From Halobacillus campisalis (lineage in GTDB: Bacteria > Bacillota > Bacilli > Bacillales > Halobacillaceae): 64,000 bases of DNA. The position numbers and the translations under genes were made by a program. Under the pieces are notes generated by a model. That model saw only the letters and a list, made by a program, of their open reading frames with translations, made no database searches and had not been told where the DNA came from. This document shows positions 9,990 to 20,114 of this stretch, piece by piece (position 1 is the stretch's first letter; every line of letters starts with the position of its first letter). The stretch spans positions 173,006 through 237,005 of the forward strand of contig NZ_JAPVRC010000007.1 of assembly GCF_030345335.1 (NCBI RefSeq), read 5' to 3'.

Positions 9990-10448
9990 TCAACTTTTGA
10001 GACGGTTTTTTCCTTCAATGTAAGTATGGGGATTTTCTTCTGTAAGTAAGCGGATGAATTCTGCTTCATGCTTCGGGGATACCTGAATCGTTTGATGATC
10101 CCCATACAGAATATCCAATCGATCAATAGAAAGCGCAGGAGCTGTAAAGGGATTCCTGGTCTTGCCGAGTTTCTTTATTTTTTCAATCGATATACTTTTT
10201 CTGAATGGGCCGTAGCTGATATGAACCTTGCCCTTTTCAATAGTATAACCGGTTCTAAACCATATCCATAGAAGCAGCCCGATGATTAAACCTGAGACGA
10301 TATACCCGGGTATACTATTATATCTGATCAGCTGCCAACCTTCAGGCTCACCTCCAATGATATACATCGTCAGGATAAAAAGAATAATACCCCCGAACAT
10401 GATAAGAAACCAACCATCTTTTTTTGAAGAAAAATACAGAGGGACCAC
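9990..10448 (-). CDS. PH-domain membrane protein
   Basis: 152 residues. Two membrane segments (about 13-31 and 47-65) are followed by a bacterial PH-like domain (GYTIEKGKVHISYGPFRKSISIEKIKKLGKTRNPFTAPALSIDRL, written here only by its position 66-112). The start is uncertain: GTG 10448 overlaps its own purine-rich site. The palindromic repeat region begins about 20 bases upstream, so its promoter may have been displaced by that element. Role unknown. Confidence 0.7.
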   Translation of the reverse strand: MVPLYFSSKKDGWFLIMFGGIILFILTMYIIGGEPEGWQLIRYNSIPGYIVSGLIIGLLLWIWFRTGYTIEKGKVHISYGPFRKSISIEKIKKLGKTRNPFTAPALSIDRLDILYGDHQTIQVSPKHEAEFIRLLTEENPHTYIEGKNRLKS

Positions 10449-10471
10449 TCCCTTTATTGAAAGCGTTGTTA

Positions 10472-10823
10472 AACGATTTTGAAGACTCCGTTTCGAGACT
10501 TTTGGAGGAGATGGTGGCTTTAGATTGGAAGATGCTCGAAACTACTTTCAAGTGCAGGAAGTTTCCAAAACTAAATGCTATAACCACATCAATGGAGTGT
10601 GATGCCCCCGTTATTATTAAGAAGCCTCTTATTCAAGCGATTTCGAAAAGCAGATGTATGTTAGGGGCGGCGGGGAATGGGGAGACTCCTGTGGGAAGAG
10701 AGTGCTTGGTGAGATCCCGCAGGACGAATAGTCCGAGGAAGCTCACCGCGCTCCCACGGAAAGCGAGCCATTCCCCGCCGCCCTGATCCACTCACCAAAT
10801 GTCACGGAATCAAGTCTTCAGCA
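10472..10823. repeat. Long palindromic repeat, copy C
   Basis: The core runs 10661-10786: GGCGGCGGGGAATGG...CCATTCCCCGCCGCC, with internal words GAGACTCCTGTGGGA, GAGATCCCGCAGGAC, GGAAAGCGAG. The outer limits are marked by TTGAAGACTCCGTTTCGAGAC at the left and the inverse word CAAGTCTTCAGCAAT at the right. The left flank also holds a short block (GGTGGCTTTAG...) shared with copy G. Confidence 0.75.
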
Positions 10824-11231
10824 ATAACGACAGCAGCTGGATTCCACCTCCTTCACAACGGTTCCAGAATAGCGGTCATGCGGCATAAGGGCTCCTTCTT
10901 GTATTGTAAATCCTTTTCGATCTTTCCAATAATCAATACCGCTGATCAAGTCTCGATAAGCCATCCGCTTAACGATTTGCTTTGACGTCGGCTTGCCTTC
11001 TCCTTCATTATCCAAGGCCAACCCCATAGACAAATACCCAACGGTCGTACCGCTCGCCTTAAGCTGAGCGTACTCCAGCGACCACATGACGAGAGTCGGT
11101 GTGATTAATGCGTGTACGGCTTCATTTTTCACTTTTTTGCGGAGCAGCTTTTCTACACCGAAAGTTACGGCTGTTGAAATCACGAAGTCTATACAGAAAG
11201 CTGCGGTTCTTTTTTTTGTAATTAAGTGCAT
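10818..11231 (-). CDS. RDD-family membrane protein
   Basis: 137 residues. Starts with the family motif RTAAFCIDFVIS (Arg and Asp of R-D), followed by two or three hydrophobic segments and the TVGYLSMGL / RMAYRDLI portion typical of RDD proteins. It is an integral membrane protein with no catalytic motif. The end overlaps the edge of repeat copy C, so its last residues (ESSCCRYC) may derive from the repeat. Function unknown; some RDD proteins are linked to ion exchange. Confidence 0.75.
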   Translation of the reverse strand: MHLITKKRTAAFCIDFVISTAVTFGVEKLLRKKVKNEAVHALITPTLVMWSLEYAQLKASGTTVGYLSMGLALDNEGEGKPTSKQIVKRMAYRDLISGIDYWKDRKGFTIQEGALMPHDRYSGTVVKEVESSCCRYC

Positions 11232-11390
11232 GTTCTGTTCTTCTCCTTCTACTAAGTATGTTTTTTATACTAACGATTTCACCTTACAAAAGGTTTCAAA
11301 AAGATATAGTTTGCCTATGCTAAAGGATGGATAGAGATTTTAGATTCATGCTACTTATGAATCAATTTGAGCAGCAGAAAGTTCATACTG

Positions 11391-11420
11391 TTTACATATA
11401 CCCTTACCGGGTAATAGTAT
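11391..11420 (+). promoter_or_regulatory. copB promoter with CsoR-like operator in the spacer
   Basis: -35 TTTACA (11391-11396), 18-bp spacer, -10 TAGTAT (11415-11420). The spacer holds the palindrome TACCCTTACCGGGTA (11399-11413), of the type bound by the copper-sensing repressor CsoR. A bound repressor would block polymerase. csoR itself is not in the window. Confidence 0.7.
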
Positions 11421-11454
11421 GCAACATATAGAGATGAAACGGAGGGATCTCGTT

Positions 11455-13470
11455 ATGGAACAACATCATCACTCTCATTCTCAAGAAGAACATGACCATC
11501 ATGAAGACCACGATCATTCTGGTCACGATCATGGTGCGATGATTGAGGATTTCAAACTGAGATTTTATATTTCTTTGTTCGTTACGATTCCAATTTTATT
11601 ATTATCACCCATGATTCAGGAATTTTTCGGTTTTAGTTTAACTTTCCCTTACGATCAATACGTTTTATTCGGCCTGGCTACGTTTGTCTTCTTCTATGGA
11701 GGATGGCCGTTTTTGACTGGAGCTGTTGATGAACTGAAGAGTAGAAATCCAGGCATGATGACGTTGATTGGTCTGGCCATTGTCGTGGCTTATGGATACA
11801 GTTCGCTTGTTGTCTTCGGCTGGACAGGAAAGAACTTTTTCTGGGAACTGGCTACACTGATTGATATTATGCTTCTAGGTCATTGGATTGAAATGAGATC
11901 CGTGATGGGAGCTTCGAATGCACTTCAGGAATTGGTGAAATTGATGCCAAATACCGCGCATCGATTAACGGAAGATGGCAAAACGGAAGAGGTCGCGTTG
12001 AACGAACTCCATGCAGACGACCTTGTGCTCGTAAAGCCTGGAGAGAAAATCCCTGTAGATGGATTAATTACAGACGGAAGCTCTGCCATTGATGAATCTA
12101 TGTTGACTGGAGAATCTGTACCTGTTGAAAAAGGCAAGGATGATGAAGTGATAGGGGGCGCCATCAATAAAGAAGGAAGCCTGACCATCCAAGTAAAAAA
12201 CACGGGAAAGGATACGTATCTTTCCAAAGTCATCACCCTTGTAGAGGAAGCACAAAATTCAAAGTCGAGGGCTCAGGACTTAGCGAACCGTGCAGCCAAA
12301 TGGCTGTTCTATCTAGCGCTCGGAGCCGGTATTACGACATTCATCGTATGGATCGCTTTAGGATTTTCCTTTGATGTCGCAATAGAACGAATGGTAACTG
12401 TCATGGTCATCACGTGTCCGCACGCTCTAGGATTAGCTGCCCCGCTTGTCGTGGCCGTATCCACCTCTTTATCTGCAAAACAGGGACTGTTGATCAGAAA
12501 CCGTACTCAATTTGAGAATGCACGAAGGATCGACGCCGTCATTTTTGACAAAACAGGAACCCTGACAAAAGGTGAGTTCGGGGTCACGAATATCATTCCT
12601 GCCAACGAGCAAGCGGAACAGGATGTTTTATACTGGGCCGCAAGCGTCGAGCAAAACTCTGAACACCCTCTCGCTAAAGGAATTTTAGAAAAAGCTGAGG
12701 ATCAAGAGATTGCTCTCGGTAAAGTGGAAGACTTTGAATCCATAACCGGACAAGGGCTAAAAGGAACGATTGACGGCAGATCCGTTAAAGTTATGAGTCC
12801 AGGGTATATGGACGAGCAGGGGTATTCGTATGATCAATCAGCGTTTACTGAACTGTCTGAAGAAGGAAAAACCGTCGTCTTCGTACTTGTAGACGATCAA
12901 TTTATCGGGATGGTCGCACTTGCTGATATGGTCCGGGATTCAGCGAAAGAAGCGATTGCCGAGCTGAAAGCCAAAGGCATCCACTCCATCATGCTTACTG
13001 GAGATAATGAAAAGGTTGCTCACTGGGTCGCAAAGCAGCTCGATATTGAAGAGGTTTATGCAGAAGTCATGCCTGATCATAAGTCGGACAAGGTGAAGGA
13101 AGTCCAGTCCAGCGGAAGGAAAGTCGCTATGACAGGAGATGGCATCAACGACGCTCCCGCACTGGCTACAGCGGATGTAGGCATTGCCATCGGCAGCGGT
13201 ACCGACGTGGCGGTGGAAACAGCAGACATTGTGCTCGTCCAAAGCAACCCGAAAGATATCGTGTCCGTGTTGAGTTTATCTAAGAACACGTATAGAAAAA
13301 TGGTCCAGAACCTCTGGTGGGCAACTGGCTACAACATTTTTGCGATTCCATTAGCTGCAGGAGTTCTTGCTCCTATCGGAGTTGTGCTCAGCCCAGCTGT
13401 AGGTGCTGTTCTAATGAGTTTAAGTACAGTCGTAGTAGCAATTAACGCAAAGCTGCTTAAGGCTGATTAA
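11455..13470 (+). CDS. copB: Copper-translocating P-type ATPase, CopB type
   Basis: 671 residues from ATG 11455, chosen for the GGAGG nine bases upstream rather than the earlier ATG at 11419. A His-rich N-terminus (MEQHHHSHSQEEHDHHEDHDH) replaces heavy-metal domains. Then eight membrane segments, the ion-site motif CPH (TCPHALGLAAP), the phosphorylated Asp in DKTGTLTKGE, the HP motif (EQNSEHPLA) and the hinge TGDGINDAPALA. CPH marks the P1B-3 group, which exports Cu or Ag. The CsoR-like operator upstream fits copper induction. A DUF1541 lipoprotein follows 35 bases later, so the pair is an operon. Confidence 0.93.
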   Translation: MEQHHHSHSQEEHDHHEDHDHSGHDHGAMIEDFKLRFYISLFVTIPILLLSPMIQEFFGFSLTFPYDQYVLFGLATFVFFYGGWPFLTGAVDELKSRNPGMMTLIGLAIVVAYGYSSLVVFGWTGKNFFWELATLIDIMLLGHWIEMRSVMGASNALQELVKLMPNTAHRLTEDGKTEEVALNELHADDLVLVKPGEKIPVDGLITDGSSAIDESMLTGESVPVEKGKDDEVIGGAINKEGSLTIQVKNTGKDTYLSKVITLVEEAQNSKSRAQDLANRAAKWLFYLALGAGITTFIVWIALGFSFDVAIERMVTVMVITCPHALGLAAPLVVAVSTSLSAKQGLLIRNRTQFENARRIDAVIFDKTGTLTKGEFGVTNIIPANEQAEQDVLYWAASVEQNSEHPLAKGILEKAEDQEIALGKVEDFESITGQGLKGTIDGRSVKVMSPGYMDEQGYSYDQSAFTELSEEGKTVVFVLVDDQFIGMVALADMVRDSAKEAIAELKAKGIHSIMLTGDNEKVAHWVAKQLDIEEVYAEVMPDHKSDKVKEVQSSGRKVAMTGDGINDAPALATADVGIAIGSGTDVAVETADIVLVQSNPKDIVSVLSLSKNTYRKMVQNLWWATGYNIFAIPLAAGVLAPIGVVLSPAVGAVLMSLSTVVVAINAKLLKAD

Positions 13471-13505
13471 ATATATATAGATGATAAAATGAGGAGGAAC
13501 TGAAA

Positions 13506-14081
13506 ATGAAAAAAAGAATGTTAGGATTGGCTGCGCTATTGTTGATTTTGCTTGTCGCTGCTTGTTCCAGCGATGAGCAGGAAAATGAAAGCACGAACGA
13601 GAACGAGGAAAGCAATGAGTCCAGTGAAGAAATGGACCATTCTGAAATGAATCATTCAAGTTCAGGCGAGGTGCCTGACGATCTTGAAGAAGCAGAGGAT
13701 CCTTCCTATGAAGTCGACAGTACCGCTGTCATGAATGCAGACCACATGCCAGGAATGGATGGCGCAGAAGCAACGATTTCTGGAGCTTTCGATACGGTAG
13801 CTTATGTCGTTTCTTATGATCCAACCAATGGCGGAGAACGTGTGGAAGATCATAAATGGGTCATCCATGAAGAACTCGAAGATCCAGGAGAGGCACCTCT
13901 TGAAGAGGGAGCAGAAGTCACCTTAAACGCTTCTCATATGGAAGGCATGGAAGGTGCTGAGGCAACCATTGATTCCGCAGAAGAAACAACTGTCTATATG
14001 GTCGATTTTGAACCGACCGACGGAGGAGAAAAGGTTGAGAACCATAAATGGGTAACAGAAAGTGAATTATCCGATGAATAA
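13506..14081 (+). CDS. Lipoprotein with two DUF1541 domains (YdhK-like)
   Basis: 191 residues. Lipobox LVAACSS, then an acidic, low-complexity linker with MDHSEMNHS, then two tandem DUF1541 repeats (about 70-125 and 135-190), each with a (N/H)xxHMxGMxGAEAT start and a (V/E)NHKWV end. The repeated Met/His residues suggest metal binding; the family often sits beside copper pumps. Membrane-anchored outside the cell. It probably receives or buffers copper for CopB (inference). GAGGAGG-type site precedes the ATG. Confidence 0.9.
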   Translation: MKKRMLGLAALLLILLVAACSSDEQENESTNENEESNESSEEMDHSEMNHSSSGEVPDDLEEAEDPSYEVDSTAVMNADHMPGMDGAEATISGAFDTVAYVVSYDPTNGGERVEDHKWVIHEELEDPGEAPLEEGAEVTLNASHMEGMEGAEATIDSAEETTVYMVDFEPTDGGEKVENHKWVTESELSDE

Positions 14082-14097
14082 TATGTAAATGAAACGG

Positions 14098-14130
14098 ACA
14101 CCATTCCCAGTTTGGGGATGGTGTTTTTTT
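14098..14130 (+). terminator. Terminator of the copB operon
   Basis: ACACCATTCCC pairs with GGGGATGGTGT, followed by a run of T. Confidence 0.85.
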
Positions 14131-14166
14131 ATAATGTAACCATGGTACGATAGGGGAAAAATAGAA

Positions 14167-14895
14167 ATGACAGGTGATTCCGTGTTAAAGAGAATAGAAC
14201 TTCAACGTGAACGCATTCCTTCTTTTCAAACTTATCCTTTTTCAATCCCTTCTATAAAAAATCTTCAGCATCTTGATATCAGCAACCGGGTGACTTGCTT
14301 TGTTGGAGAAAATGGCTCCGGTAAATCGACGCTGTTAGAAGCCATCGCCGATCGATGCGGCTTTCATACAGCAGGCGGCGGACGGAATAATTATTATGAC
14401 GTCCATGCTTCTGAATCGGCACTCGGAGATTATGTCAAACTGTCCTGGCTGCCAAAACTGACGAAAGGCTTTTTCCTTCGCGCCGAGTCTTTCTATGATT
14501 TCGCGTCTCATATTGATGAAGTCGGCGCTCATGGAGCATATGGCGGGCAGTCGCTGCACGCACAGTCTCATGGGGAGTCGTTTTTGTCTCTATTCTTGAA
14601 CAGGTTCCACGGGAAAGCCATTTACCTGTTGGACGAGCCTGAAGCGGCTTTGTCCCCTCAGCGTCAGCTTTCTTTTTTAAAAATCATGCATGACTTAGTT
14701 TCCTCAGGAGACTGCCAGTTCATTATAGCCACCCACTCCCCCATTCTGTTAGGGTATCCTGACGCTGATATTTACAGTTTTGATGAAGAAGAGATTCATA
14801 AGATCCAGTATGAGGAGACAAACCACTTTCAGATTACGAGTTATTTTTTGCAAAATCGTGAGAGATTTCTCCGCGATATTTTAGATGATGATTGA
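14167..14895 (+). CDS. AAA-family ATPase (SMC/ABC-like)
   Basis: 242 residues. Walker A GENGSGKST (near 48), signature-like SHGESFLSLF (near 135), Walker B with catalytic Glu (IYLLDEPEAAL, near 157) and the switch His (ATHSPILL). This is a short stand-alone AAA_21/AAA_23-type ATPase, found widely in Bacillus; no membrane segments. Start ATG 14167 has AGGGGAA upstream. It has no operon partner. No function can be assigned beyond ATP hydrolysis. Confidence 0.85.
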   Translation: MTGDSVLKRIELQRERIPSFQTYPFSIPSIKNLQHLDISNRVTCFVGENGSGKSTLLEAIADRCGFHTAGGGRNNYYDVHASESALGDYVKLSWLPKLTKGFFLRAESFYDFASHIDEVGAHGAYGGQSLHAQSHGESFLSLFLNRFHGKAIYLLDEPEAALSPQRQLSFLKIMHDLVSSGDCQFIIATHSPILLGYPDADIYSFDEEEIHKIQYEETNHFQITSYFLQNRERFLRDILDDD

Positions 14896-14958
14896 ACTTA
14901 GCTTATAAAAGAGTTGAGCTGACGGTATTTTTTAAATAATTGGAATTTGGAATCTTGT

Positions 14959-15501
14959 TCACTCTCCAACCAACTTAACTCTTTCAAGCAAATGTACGTT
15001 TATATCACCATTGGGTTTTCTTTGGAGAGAATAAACTGATACCGTATCAAGAATGAATGCCTCGCTCATTTCCATTGATAATAATTCATCAGTTTCTTTA
15101 ACTGACAGCGATGAATTATTACATAATGTGCAATGGGGCTTATAAGGAAATGAGCTATCTGTAAATTTAATATTTGAATTTACAAGTTGTTCGTGAAATT
15201 TTCGAAACGGACTTTCATCTTGTAAGGTAAAAAAGAAAATATCCGTATGTGGAAACCTGCTGACTTTTCCGAAAGTGCCCTTAATCGGTCTCGTCCGTGA
15301 AGCTATATCTTTAGTAATTTTATAGACATTGCTCGAATCTTGTTCGTACTGTAAGACTCCTATTCCACTTGAACCAGCCACAGTTATTTCGGCAGGCAAA
15401 GACATAGTATACCTATATTCAGATCTTATCTCCTTAACTTTATCAGCAATTTTATTTGGTAAATCCAATACGATGTATGTATCATGTTTCAAACTTTTCA
15501 C
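14959..15501 (-). CDS. 2'-5' RNA ligase / 2H phosphoesterase family protein, first motif altered
   Basis: 180 residues with the fold of 2H phosphoesterases. The second HxT motif is intact (KPHCTL, near 130). Where the first should lie the sequence reads PAEITVAG (near 36), so the catalytic His is replaced by Glu. The family usually needs both His residues; this one may be inactive or have another role. Upstream GAGGAGGACTTAG supports ATG 15501. Confidence 0.75.
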   Translation of the reverse strand: MKSLKHDTYIVLDLPNKIADKVKEIRSEYRYTMSLPAEITVAGSSGIGVLQYEQDSSNVYKITKDIASRTRPIKGTFGKVSRFPHTDIFFFTLQDESPFRKFHEQLVNSNIKFTDSSFPYKPHCTLCNNSSLSVKETDELLSMEMSEAFILDTVSVYSLQRKPNGDINVHLLERVKLVGE

Positions 15502-15626
15502 TCTAAGTCCTCCTCTCTTTTAACCTCTCCTGCCTCTTCCGATTATAATCGATTTACTTAAATAATGTTAAAGATGGTTGTTGATGTTCATAAGAGAGTT
15601 ATTCAATAATAAAGAAGGATTGTTGA

Positions 15627-15821
15627 ATACTCAATTTCGAGATAACCGGGGTTCGTTGCCGAATTAAGAGTCAGGGGTGGTTGGGAAGCTACTCGCTTTC
15701 CTGTGGGGGAACTGGCGAGCTTCCTCGGGCTTGCAGCCCTGTGGGATCTCGCCTACCTCCTTCTCCCACGGGAGTCTCGCAGCTTCCCAACCACCCCATT
15801 TGATAGAGTTAAGAAACGAAC
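15627..15821. repeat. Long palindromic repeat, copy D
   Basis: Nested arms: GGGGTTCGTT (15649) with AACGAACCCC (to 15821), and GGGGTGGTTGGGAAGCT (15674) with AGCTTCCCAACCACCCC (to 15803). The middle shows the family words CTCGCTTTCC, CTTCCTCGGGCTTGCAGCCC, GGGATCTCGCC and GGGAGTCTCGC. It is the best-preserved copy and could fold into a long cruciform or RNA hairpin. Confidence 0.85.
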
Positions 15822-15937
15822 CCCTTTACCAAGAAAGTGGGTCTTCTATATGCCTGTCAGGTGAGAAGATAGCGCCTCACATCAAGTTTTTACACTTGTT
15901 ATGAAAACCAGCAAGTGTTTGCTTTTTCGTGAAGCGG

Positions 15938-16112
15938 TTTCGAGAGACATATATGGAAAGGGACGGAGGGAAACGGTGAGACTCCTGTGGGATGAGCGGG
16001 ACAGGTGAGACCCCACAGAGCGAAGCTCGAGGAGGCTCAGCGCCCGCCCCACGGAAAGCGAATCGTTTCCTGCAGCCCCTAAACTCTCACTATACCTCGA
16101 AACTAAGCCTTC
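15938..16112. repeat. Long palindromic repeat, copy E
   Basis: Inverted orientation relative to copy D. GGAAACGGTGAGACTCCTGT (15978) faces ACGGAAAGCGAATCGTTTCC (to 16071); outer word TCTCGAAA-type at both ends (GGTTTCGAGAGA and CCTCGAAACTAAGCCTTCAAG). Confidence 0.8.
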
Positions 16113-16165
16113 AAGAATAGGGAGATTATATGAATAACAACATGGAAATTTAACAGATCATAAAT

Positions 16166-16205
16166 AAAAAGGGCGATCGCAGTATGAAGCAATCGCCCTC
16201 TTTCA
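16166..16205 (-). terminator. Terminator of the P450 gene
   Basis: On the minus strand GAGGGCGATTGC pairs with GCGATCGCCCT, then TTTTATTTA. Confidence 0.8.
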
Positions 16206-16265
16206 TTAACCTTTAAATCCTATTATTCAACTTGAGAAATTTATTACAATCGGTGCGAAAAAACC

Positions 16266-19200
16266 TTAGGATGCAGACCAGACGTCCTTCGCAAAGCGAC
16301 CGGATTGTTCAAGCCCTTCCAACCAGGCAGCTGCTTCTTGATTACTTGTCTGATGAAGGTCTTGATAACACCCGATCAGCGTATCCGTCACTTCAGGAGC
16401 CATCTTGCTGCCATCGCCGCAAATGTACAAGTGGCCTCCTTGATCTAAGAGAGAGATAATCGTTTGTGCATTTTTCTTCATTAAATGCTGGACATATACT
16501 TTTTCTTCATTGTCCTGTCTGGAGAATGCACTATGAAGCTCAATAAGCCCAAGGCGTTCGGCTTCCTTCAGTTCTTTCTCGTATAAAAAGTCCTGTTCTG
16601 GATGACGGCACCCGAAGTACAGGTGAGCACTTCCCAGCGTTTTCCCTTCCTGCTGCATGACATGGCGAGCTTGGATGAATCCTCTAAACGGCGCGATTCC
16701 CGTTCCTGGTCCTACGAGAATCATCGGAGTTTCAGGATCGTCAGGCAGCTGAAATTCCGATTGAGGCGTCCTAATGAAACAGGCGATTTTGTCTCCTGTT
16801 TCTCGAGATGCGAGATAGTTAGAAGCTACTCCTTCATACTCGCCTTTGCCGCTCCAGGCTTCCCCACGGACGACACTGACCGTAACACTTGTCTGGTGTT
16901 CATCCACACGTGGTGAACTAGAGATGGAATAGTAACGGACTTTCAAGGACGGCAGCAAGGAGATAAAGCTTTCGAATTCCATTTCACAGGATGGATAAGC
17001 TTCAAGCAGCTCAAGCATTGTCTGACGTTTTTCCAAAATTTCTCGTTTGTAGATGTCATCCTCTACAAGTTGTTCAAGCTCCTTTTTGTGAGGAGGGCAA
17101 GGGTTACTGGCTGCGAGCTCGCGAATTTGTGCACGAGTGGCAGGTTCCTGCAGTTCCACATATGACGATAATAATTGTGCAAGCTGAACAGGCTGGTTGG
17201 CAGGCAGATGGGTCGCTCTTCCTGTACCTGCTCCAAGAATGACATGCTCTTCTCCTTTTATTCCAAACCGGTTCAACACCCTGTGTACAAGTGCTGGTGT
17301 ATTTTCAGGAAGCACGCCAAGATGATCCCCTTCTTTGTAGGTGACGTCGGCAGGCAGCTGTACATCAATGTGACGAGTACTGCGTTCACTAGTATTCAAG
17401 AGTTCCTGGTTGTCACGAATAACGGCAGTAAAAGCATCATACGTGCGAGCAACTGGTGTATAGCTGATGCCACTGACAAATTCCATAGAGACGTGACTAG
17501 ACGTATGGTCTCCATCCTCCAGCTCAAGATTAAAACGATCCGCTAAACTAGGCCATAAACGCTCCTGCCATTTTTCAAAATCGCCATCAAAGTCTTCACT
17601 TGCATCTCCTTCTCCACGTTCAAGCAGTCTTGAAGCCCCTTTGGCTTCGAGCTCTCCATCGATAATGGCCGGAATGCGCTGATAGGTGTTCGCCCAATTG
17701 CGATCCCCACAGCCGAAGACAGCATAGGTTACCCCTTCCAGGTCAGCTTCTTCAACAGAAGGAAGCCAATCCATAAAGGAAGTTGCATTATCTGGCGGGT
17801 TTCCGTTATAGGAAGCAGATACAATCAAGACAGCCCCTTCTGTCGGAAGATCCCCGGCACATTCATTCAATGGAGCGGTGGTCACTTCAAATCCTTGATA
17901 TCGCGCAGTTTCCGCAAGCTCTCGGGCTACCCCCTCTGCCGTTCCCAAATTAGATCCAAATAACACAAGTAATGGCGTGCCATTTGATTGAATGACAGGC
18001 GCAGCCTTCGATTCTACAGATATTTCTTGTTTTTCTTCAGAAGCTGGCGCTTGGAATACCATAGCTTCTTTTCTCGATTTCACTTTCATCGTTAATCCGT
18101 CAGGCTTAAACGTTAACGTTTCTTTGACGTCCAGCTCATAATCTGTATGATCTTTGAGGTCAAAATGTTGCAGGACCATGCCGAGAACGAGCGTCGCTTC
18201 ATGAAGAGCGAACTGCTGCCCAATGCAAGCCCGCTGCCCGTTGCCAAAAGGTTTATAAGCATGATGCGGAATGTTTGCAGGATCTTCAAATCGCTCCGGT
18301 TTAAACTCTTCCGCATCTTCCCCCCAGACGGACGTGTCACGGTGCAGCTCTGGTAAAAGCAGGGTGAACGAATCTCCCTTTTCCACCTCATATTCTCCAT
18401 CAAGGGTCGTGTCTTCCTTGGCAAAAACAGAAAAAGCCGGTGCAGTCGGCCATAATCGCAACGCTTCATTCAAGATCATCCGTACATATTTCAACTGTTT
18501 CACCTGTTTATAGGAAGGTGTATCATCACCAAGCACTTCATCCACTTCTTGATAGGCTTTCTGTAATTTCTCAGGATCTTTCAACAAGAAATAAATCGCA
18601 AAAGAAAGAAGACCGCTCGTTGTTTCATGCCCAGCAATCAAGAATGTAATGATTTGAAACCGGATGTTCTCATCATCCAGGGCTTCCCCTGTTTCAGGGT
18701 CTTTTCCTTTCAACATGTGGCCAAGTAAATCGTCCTCTCCTTGATCACCTGCTTGTTTACGATCTTCGATTAATTGATCGACAAGATTGAACATGTAATC
18801 AATATCTTCTTTATATTGTCGTTTGGAACGGACCATCAGCTTATCCTGGATACCAAGCCGCTGTGACTGGCTCATCGATTCATCCAGCGCCCTCACCATT
18901 TTTTCTACGAATGGATGAGAATCTTCACGATAGAAACTGTTGAACCGATAGTTGAATCCGCACAAACCAATAGTATCAAGCGTAAGGCGTGTCATATCGT
19001 CGGGTACATGAACTTCTTCGTTCGAATTAAGACGCGCCCATTTTTGGACCAGCTGGGAAGCAATATCGACCATTTTATCATGGTACCCCTTCATCGCCTG
19101 CTGGCTGAAACTAGGAAGCAGTATATTGTGGGCTTTCTTCCAATTCGGTTCTTCCGTTTCACTTGTGAACAAACCATCTCCGCCAAAGGCGCGTACCTTT

Positions 19201-19433
19201 TGAAGAGCTGGTCCAACTTTTTTATCAAAGCGTGTTTCATCACAGATTTCTGCAGCAAAACGAGCATTAGAAACGAAGTTACTTACTCGACCCGGAAATT
19301 GGAATTGGTAGACCGGCCCCAGTTCCCGGGCATGTTTCATAAACGATTGCACGGGTTTATCTTTATCAATGCCCGGTAAATTTCCGAGCGGTCCATAGGA
19401 TTTCGGTTGTGGAAGTTTTTCTATATGATTCAT
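16266..19433 (-). CDS. CYP102-type self-sufficient cytochrome P450 (P450-reductase fusion)
   Basis: 1055 residues, the length of P450 BM3 and B. subtilis CypB/CypD. The haem domain (1 to about 460) has the oxygen-activating AGHETTSG, the ExxR helix (NEALRLW) and the haem Cys in [10 protein letters not shown] near 400. An FMN flavodoxin domain follows (about 485-635, [15 protein letters not shown]), then the FAD/NADPH reductase domain (about 660-1055, [31 protein letters not shown]). These enzymes hydroxylate medium and long fatty acids at sub-terminal positions with NADPH and O2. It is cytoplasmic. A Bm3R1-like operator stands 36 bases before the start and the repressor gene is immediately upstream. 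Confidence 0.96.
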   Translation of the reverse strand: MNHIEKLPQPKSYGPLGNLPGIDKDKPVQSFMKHARELGPVYQFQFPGRVSNFVSNARFAAEICDETRFDKKVGPALQKVRAFGGDGLFTSETEEPNWKKAHNILLPSFSQQAMKGYHDKMVDIASQLVQKWARLNSNEEVHVPDDMTRLTLDTIGLCGFNYRFNSFYREDSHPFVEKMVRALDESMSQSQRLGIQDKLMVRSKRQYKEDIDYMFNLVDQLIEDRKQAGDQGEDDLLGHMLKGKDPETGEALDDENIRFQIITFLIAGHETTSGLLSFAIYFLLKDPEKLQKAYQEVDEVLGDDTPSYKQVKQLKYVRMILNEALRLWPTAPAFSVFAKEDTTLDGEYEVEKGDSFTLLLPELHRDTSVWGEDAEEFKPERFEDPANIPHHAYKPFGNGQRACIGQQFALHEATLVLGMVLQHFDLKDHTDYELDVKETLTFKPDGLTMKVKSRKEAMVFQAPASEEKQEISVESKAAPVIQSNGTPLLVLFGSNLGTAEGVARELAETARYQGFEVTTAPLNECAGDLPTEGAVLIVSASYNGNPPDNATSFMDWLPSVEEADLEGVTYAVFGCGDRNWANTYQRIPAIIDGELEAKGASRLLERGEGDASEDFDGDFEKWQERLWPSLADRFNLELEDGDHTSSHVSMEFVSGISYTPVARTYDAFTAVIRDNQELLNTSERSTRHIDVQLPADVTYKEGDHLGVLPENTPALVHRVLNRFGIKGEEHVILGAGTGRATHLPANQPVQLAQLLSSYVELQEPATRAQIRELAASNPCPPHKKELEQLVEDDIYKREILEKRQTMLELLEAYPSCEMEFESFISLLPSLKVRYYSISSSPRVDEHQTSVTVSVVRGEAWSGKGEYEGVASNYLASRETGDKIACFIRTPQSEFQLPDDPETPMILVGPGTGIAPFRGFIQARHVMQQEGKTLGSAHLYFGCRHPEQDFLYEKELKEAERLGLIELHSAFSRQDNEEKVYVQHLMKKNAQTIISLLDQGGHLYICGDGSKMAPEVTDTLIGCYQDLHQTSNQEAAAWLEGLEQSGRFAKDVWSAS

Positions 19434-19468
19434 GAATAAGCACCTCTTTCATGGAATTGAAAATAACC

Positions 19469-19486
19469 GGAATGAATATTCATTCC
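19469..19486. promoter_or_regulatory. Bm3R1/FatR-type operator of the P450 gene
   Basis: GGAATGAATATTCATTCC is a perfect 18-bp palindrome upstream of the P450 start. It closely matches the operator I recall for Bm3R1 of B. megaterium (CGGAATGAACGTTCATTCCG). Confidence 0.85.
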
Positions 19487-19514
19487 TTTAATAGGATAAG
19501 AAAACTGAGCCCCA

Positions 19515-20090
19515 TCACGAATGATGACGCACAGCATCCCAGCAACTTTCCTCTACTCCTGCCAATAATTCTTCCGACGATTCGATGTCACCTGCACGGA
19601 TCAATTTAAAAAGCTCAAGAAAACCACCAAATATAATAGCAATTAACGCCTTCGATGGAAGATCTCGAATTTGCTTTTCTTCTTTCCCCTCATCTAGGAA
19701 ATTCTGGAGAATCATAAGCAGATGATTAAAACTCTCTCGACTTGTATCATCAAGAAAGTAAGCAGCATTATGTGTTTTTATAAAATAAAGGGCATGCTCA
19801 TGTTCATTTGTAAAACGAATCATCCCTTTAAATAAATGATGGAATTGATCACGAATACTATCTTCCTTCGGATAATCTTCCTCCAGCGTCTGGGTGAACA
19901 ATGTCACATAATGCTGGAACAACGTATTGACGAGAACTTCTTTGTTCTCAAAATAGCGATATATGGTTCCTGCGCCTACGCTGGCATCATTAGCAATCAT
20001 CGGAATCGTTGTCGCATCGAAACCACGTTCTGCAAATAAAGTCAGCGCACTGTGGATGATATGATCACGTTTACTTGTGGATGTCGGCAT
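19515..20090 (-). CDS. TetR-family repressor, Bm3R1/FatR-like
   Basis: 191 residues from ATG 20090, ten bases after AAGGAGG; longer forms to 20195 lack a ribosome site. The N-terminal helix-turn-helix is typical of TetR (IIHSALTLFAERGFDATTIPMIANDASVGAGTIYRYF lies at about 9-45). The C-terminal ligand domain is variable. It sits just upstream of the P450 gene in the same direction, as fatR-cypB and bm3R1-CYP102A1 do, and both promoters carry the same palindrome. So it should repress itself and the P450, and be released by fatty acids (inference from those relatives). Confidence 0.9.
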   Translation of the reverse strand: MPTSTSKRDHIIHSALTLFAERGFDATTIPMIANDASVGAGTIYRYFENKEVLVNTLFQHYVTLFTQTLEEDYPKEDSIRDQFHHLFKGMIRFTNEHEHALYFIKTHNAAYFLDDTSRESFNHLLMILQNFLDEGKEEKQIRDLPSKALIAIIFGGFLELFKLIRAGDIESSEELLAGVEESCWDAVRHHS

Positions 20091-20114
20091 ATGAAAGTTT
20101 CCTCCTTTTGTCAC

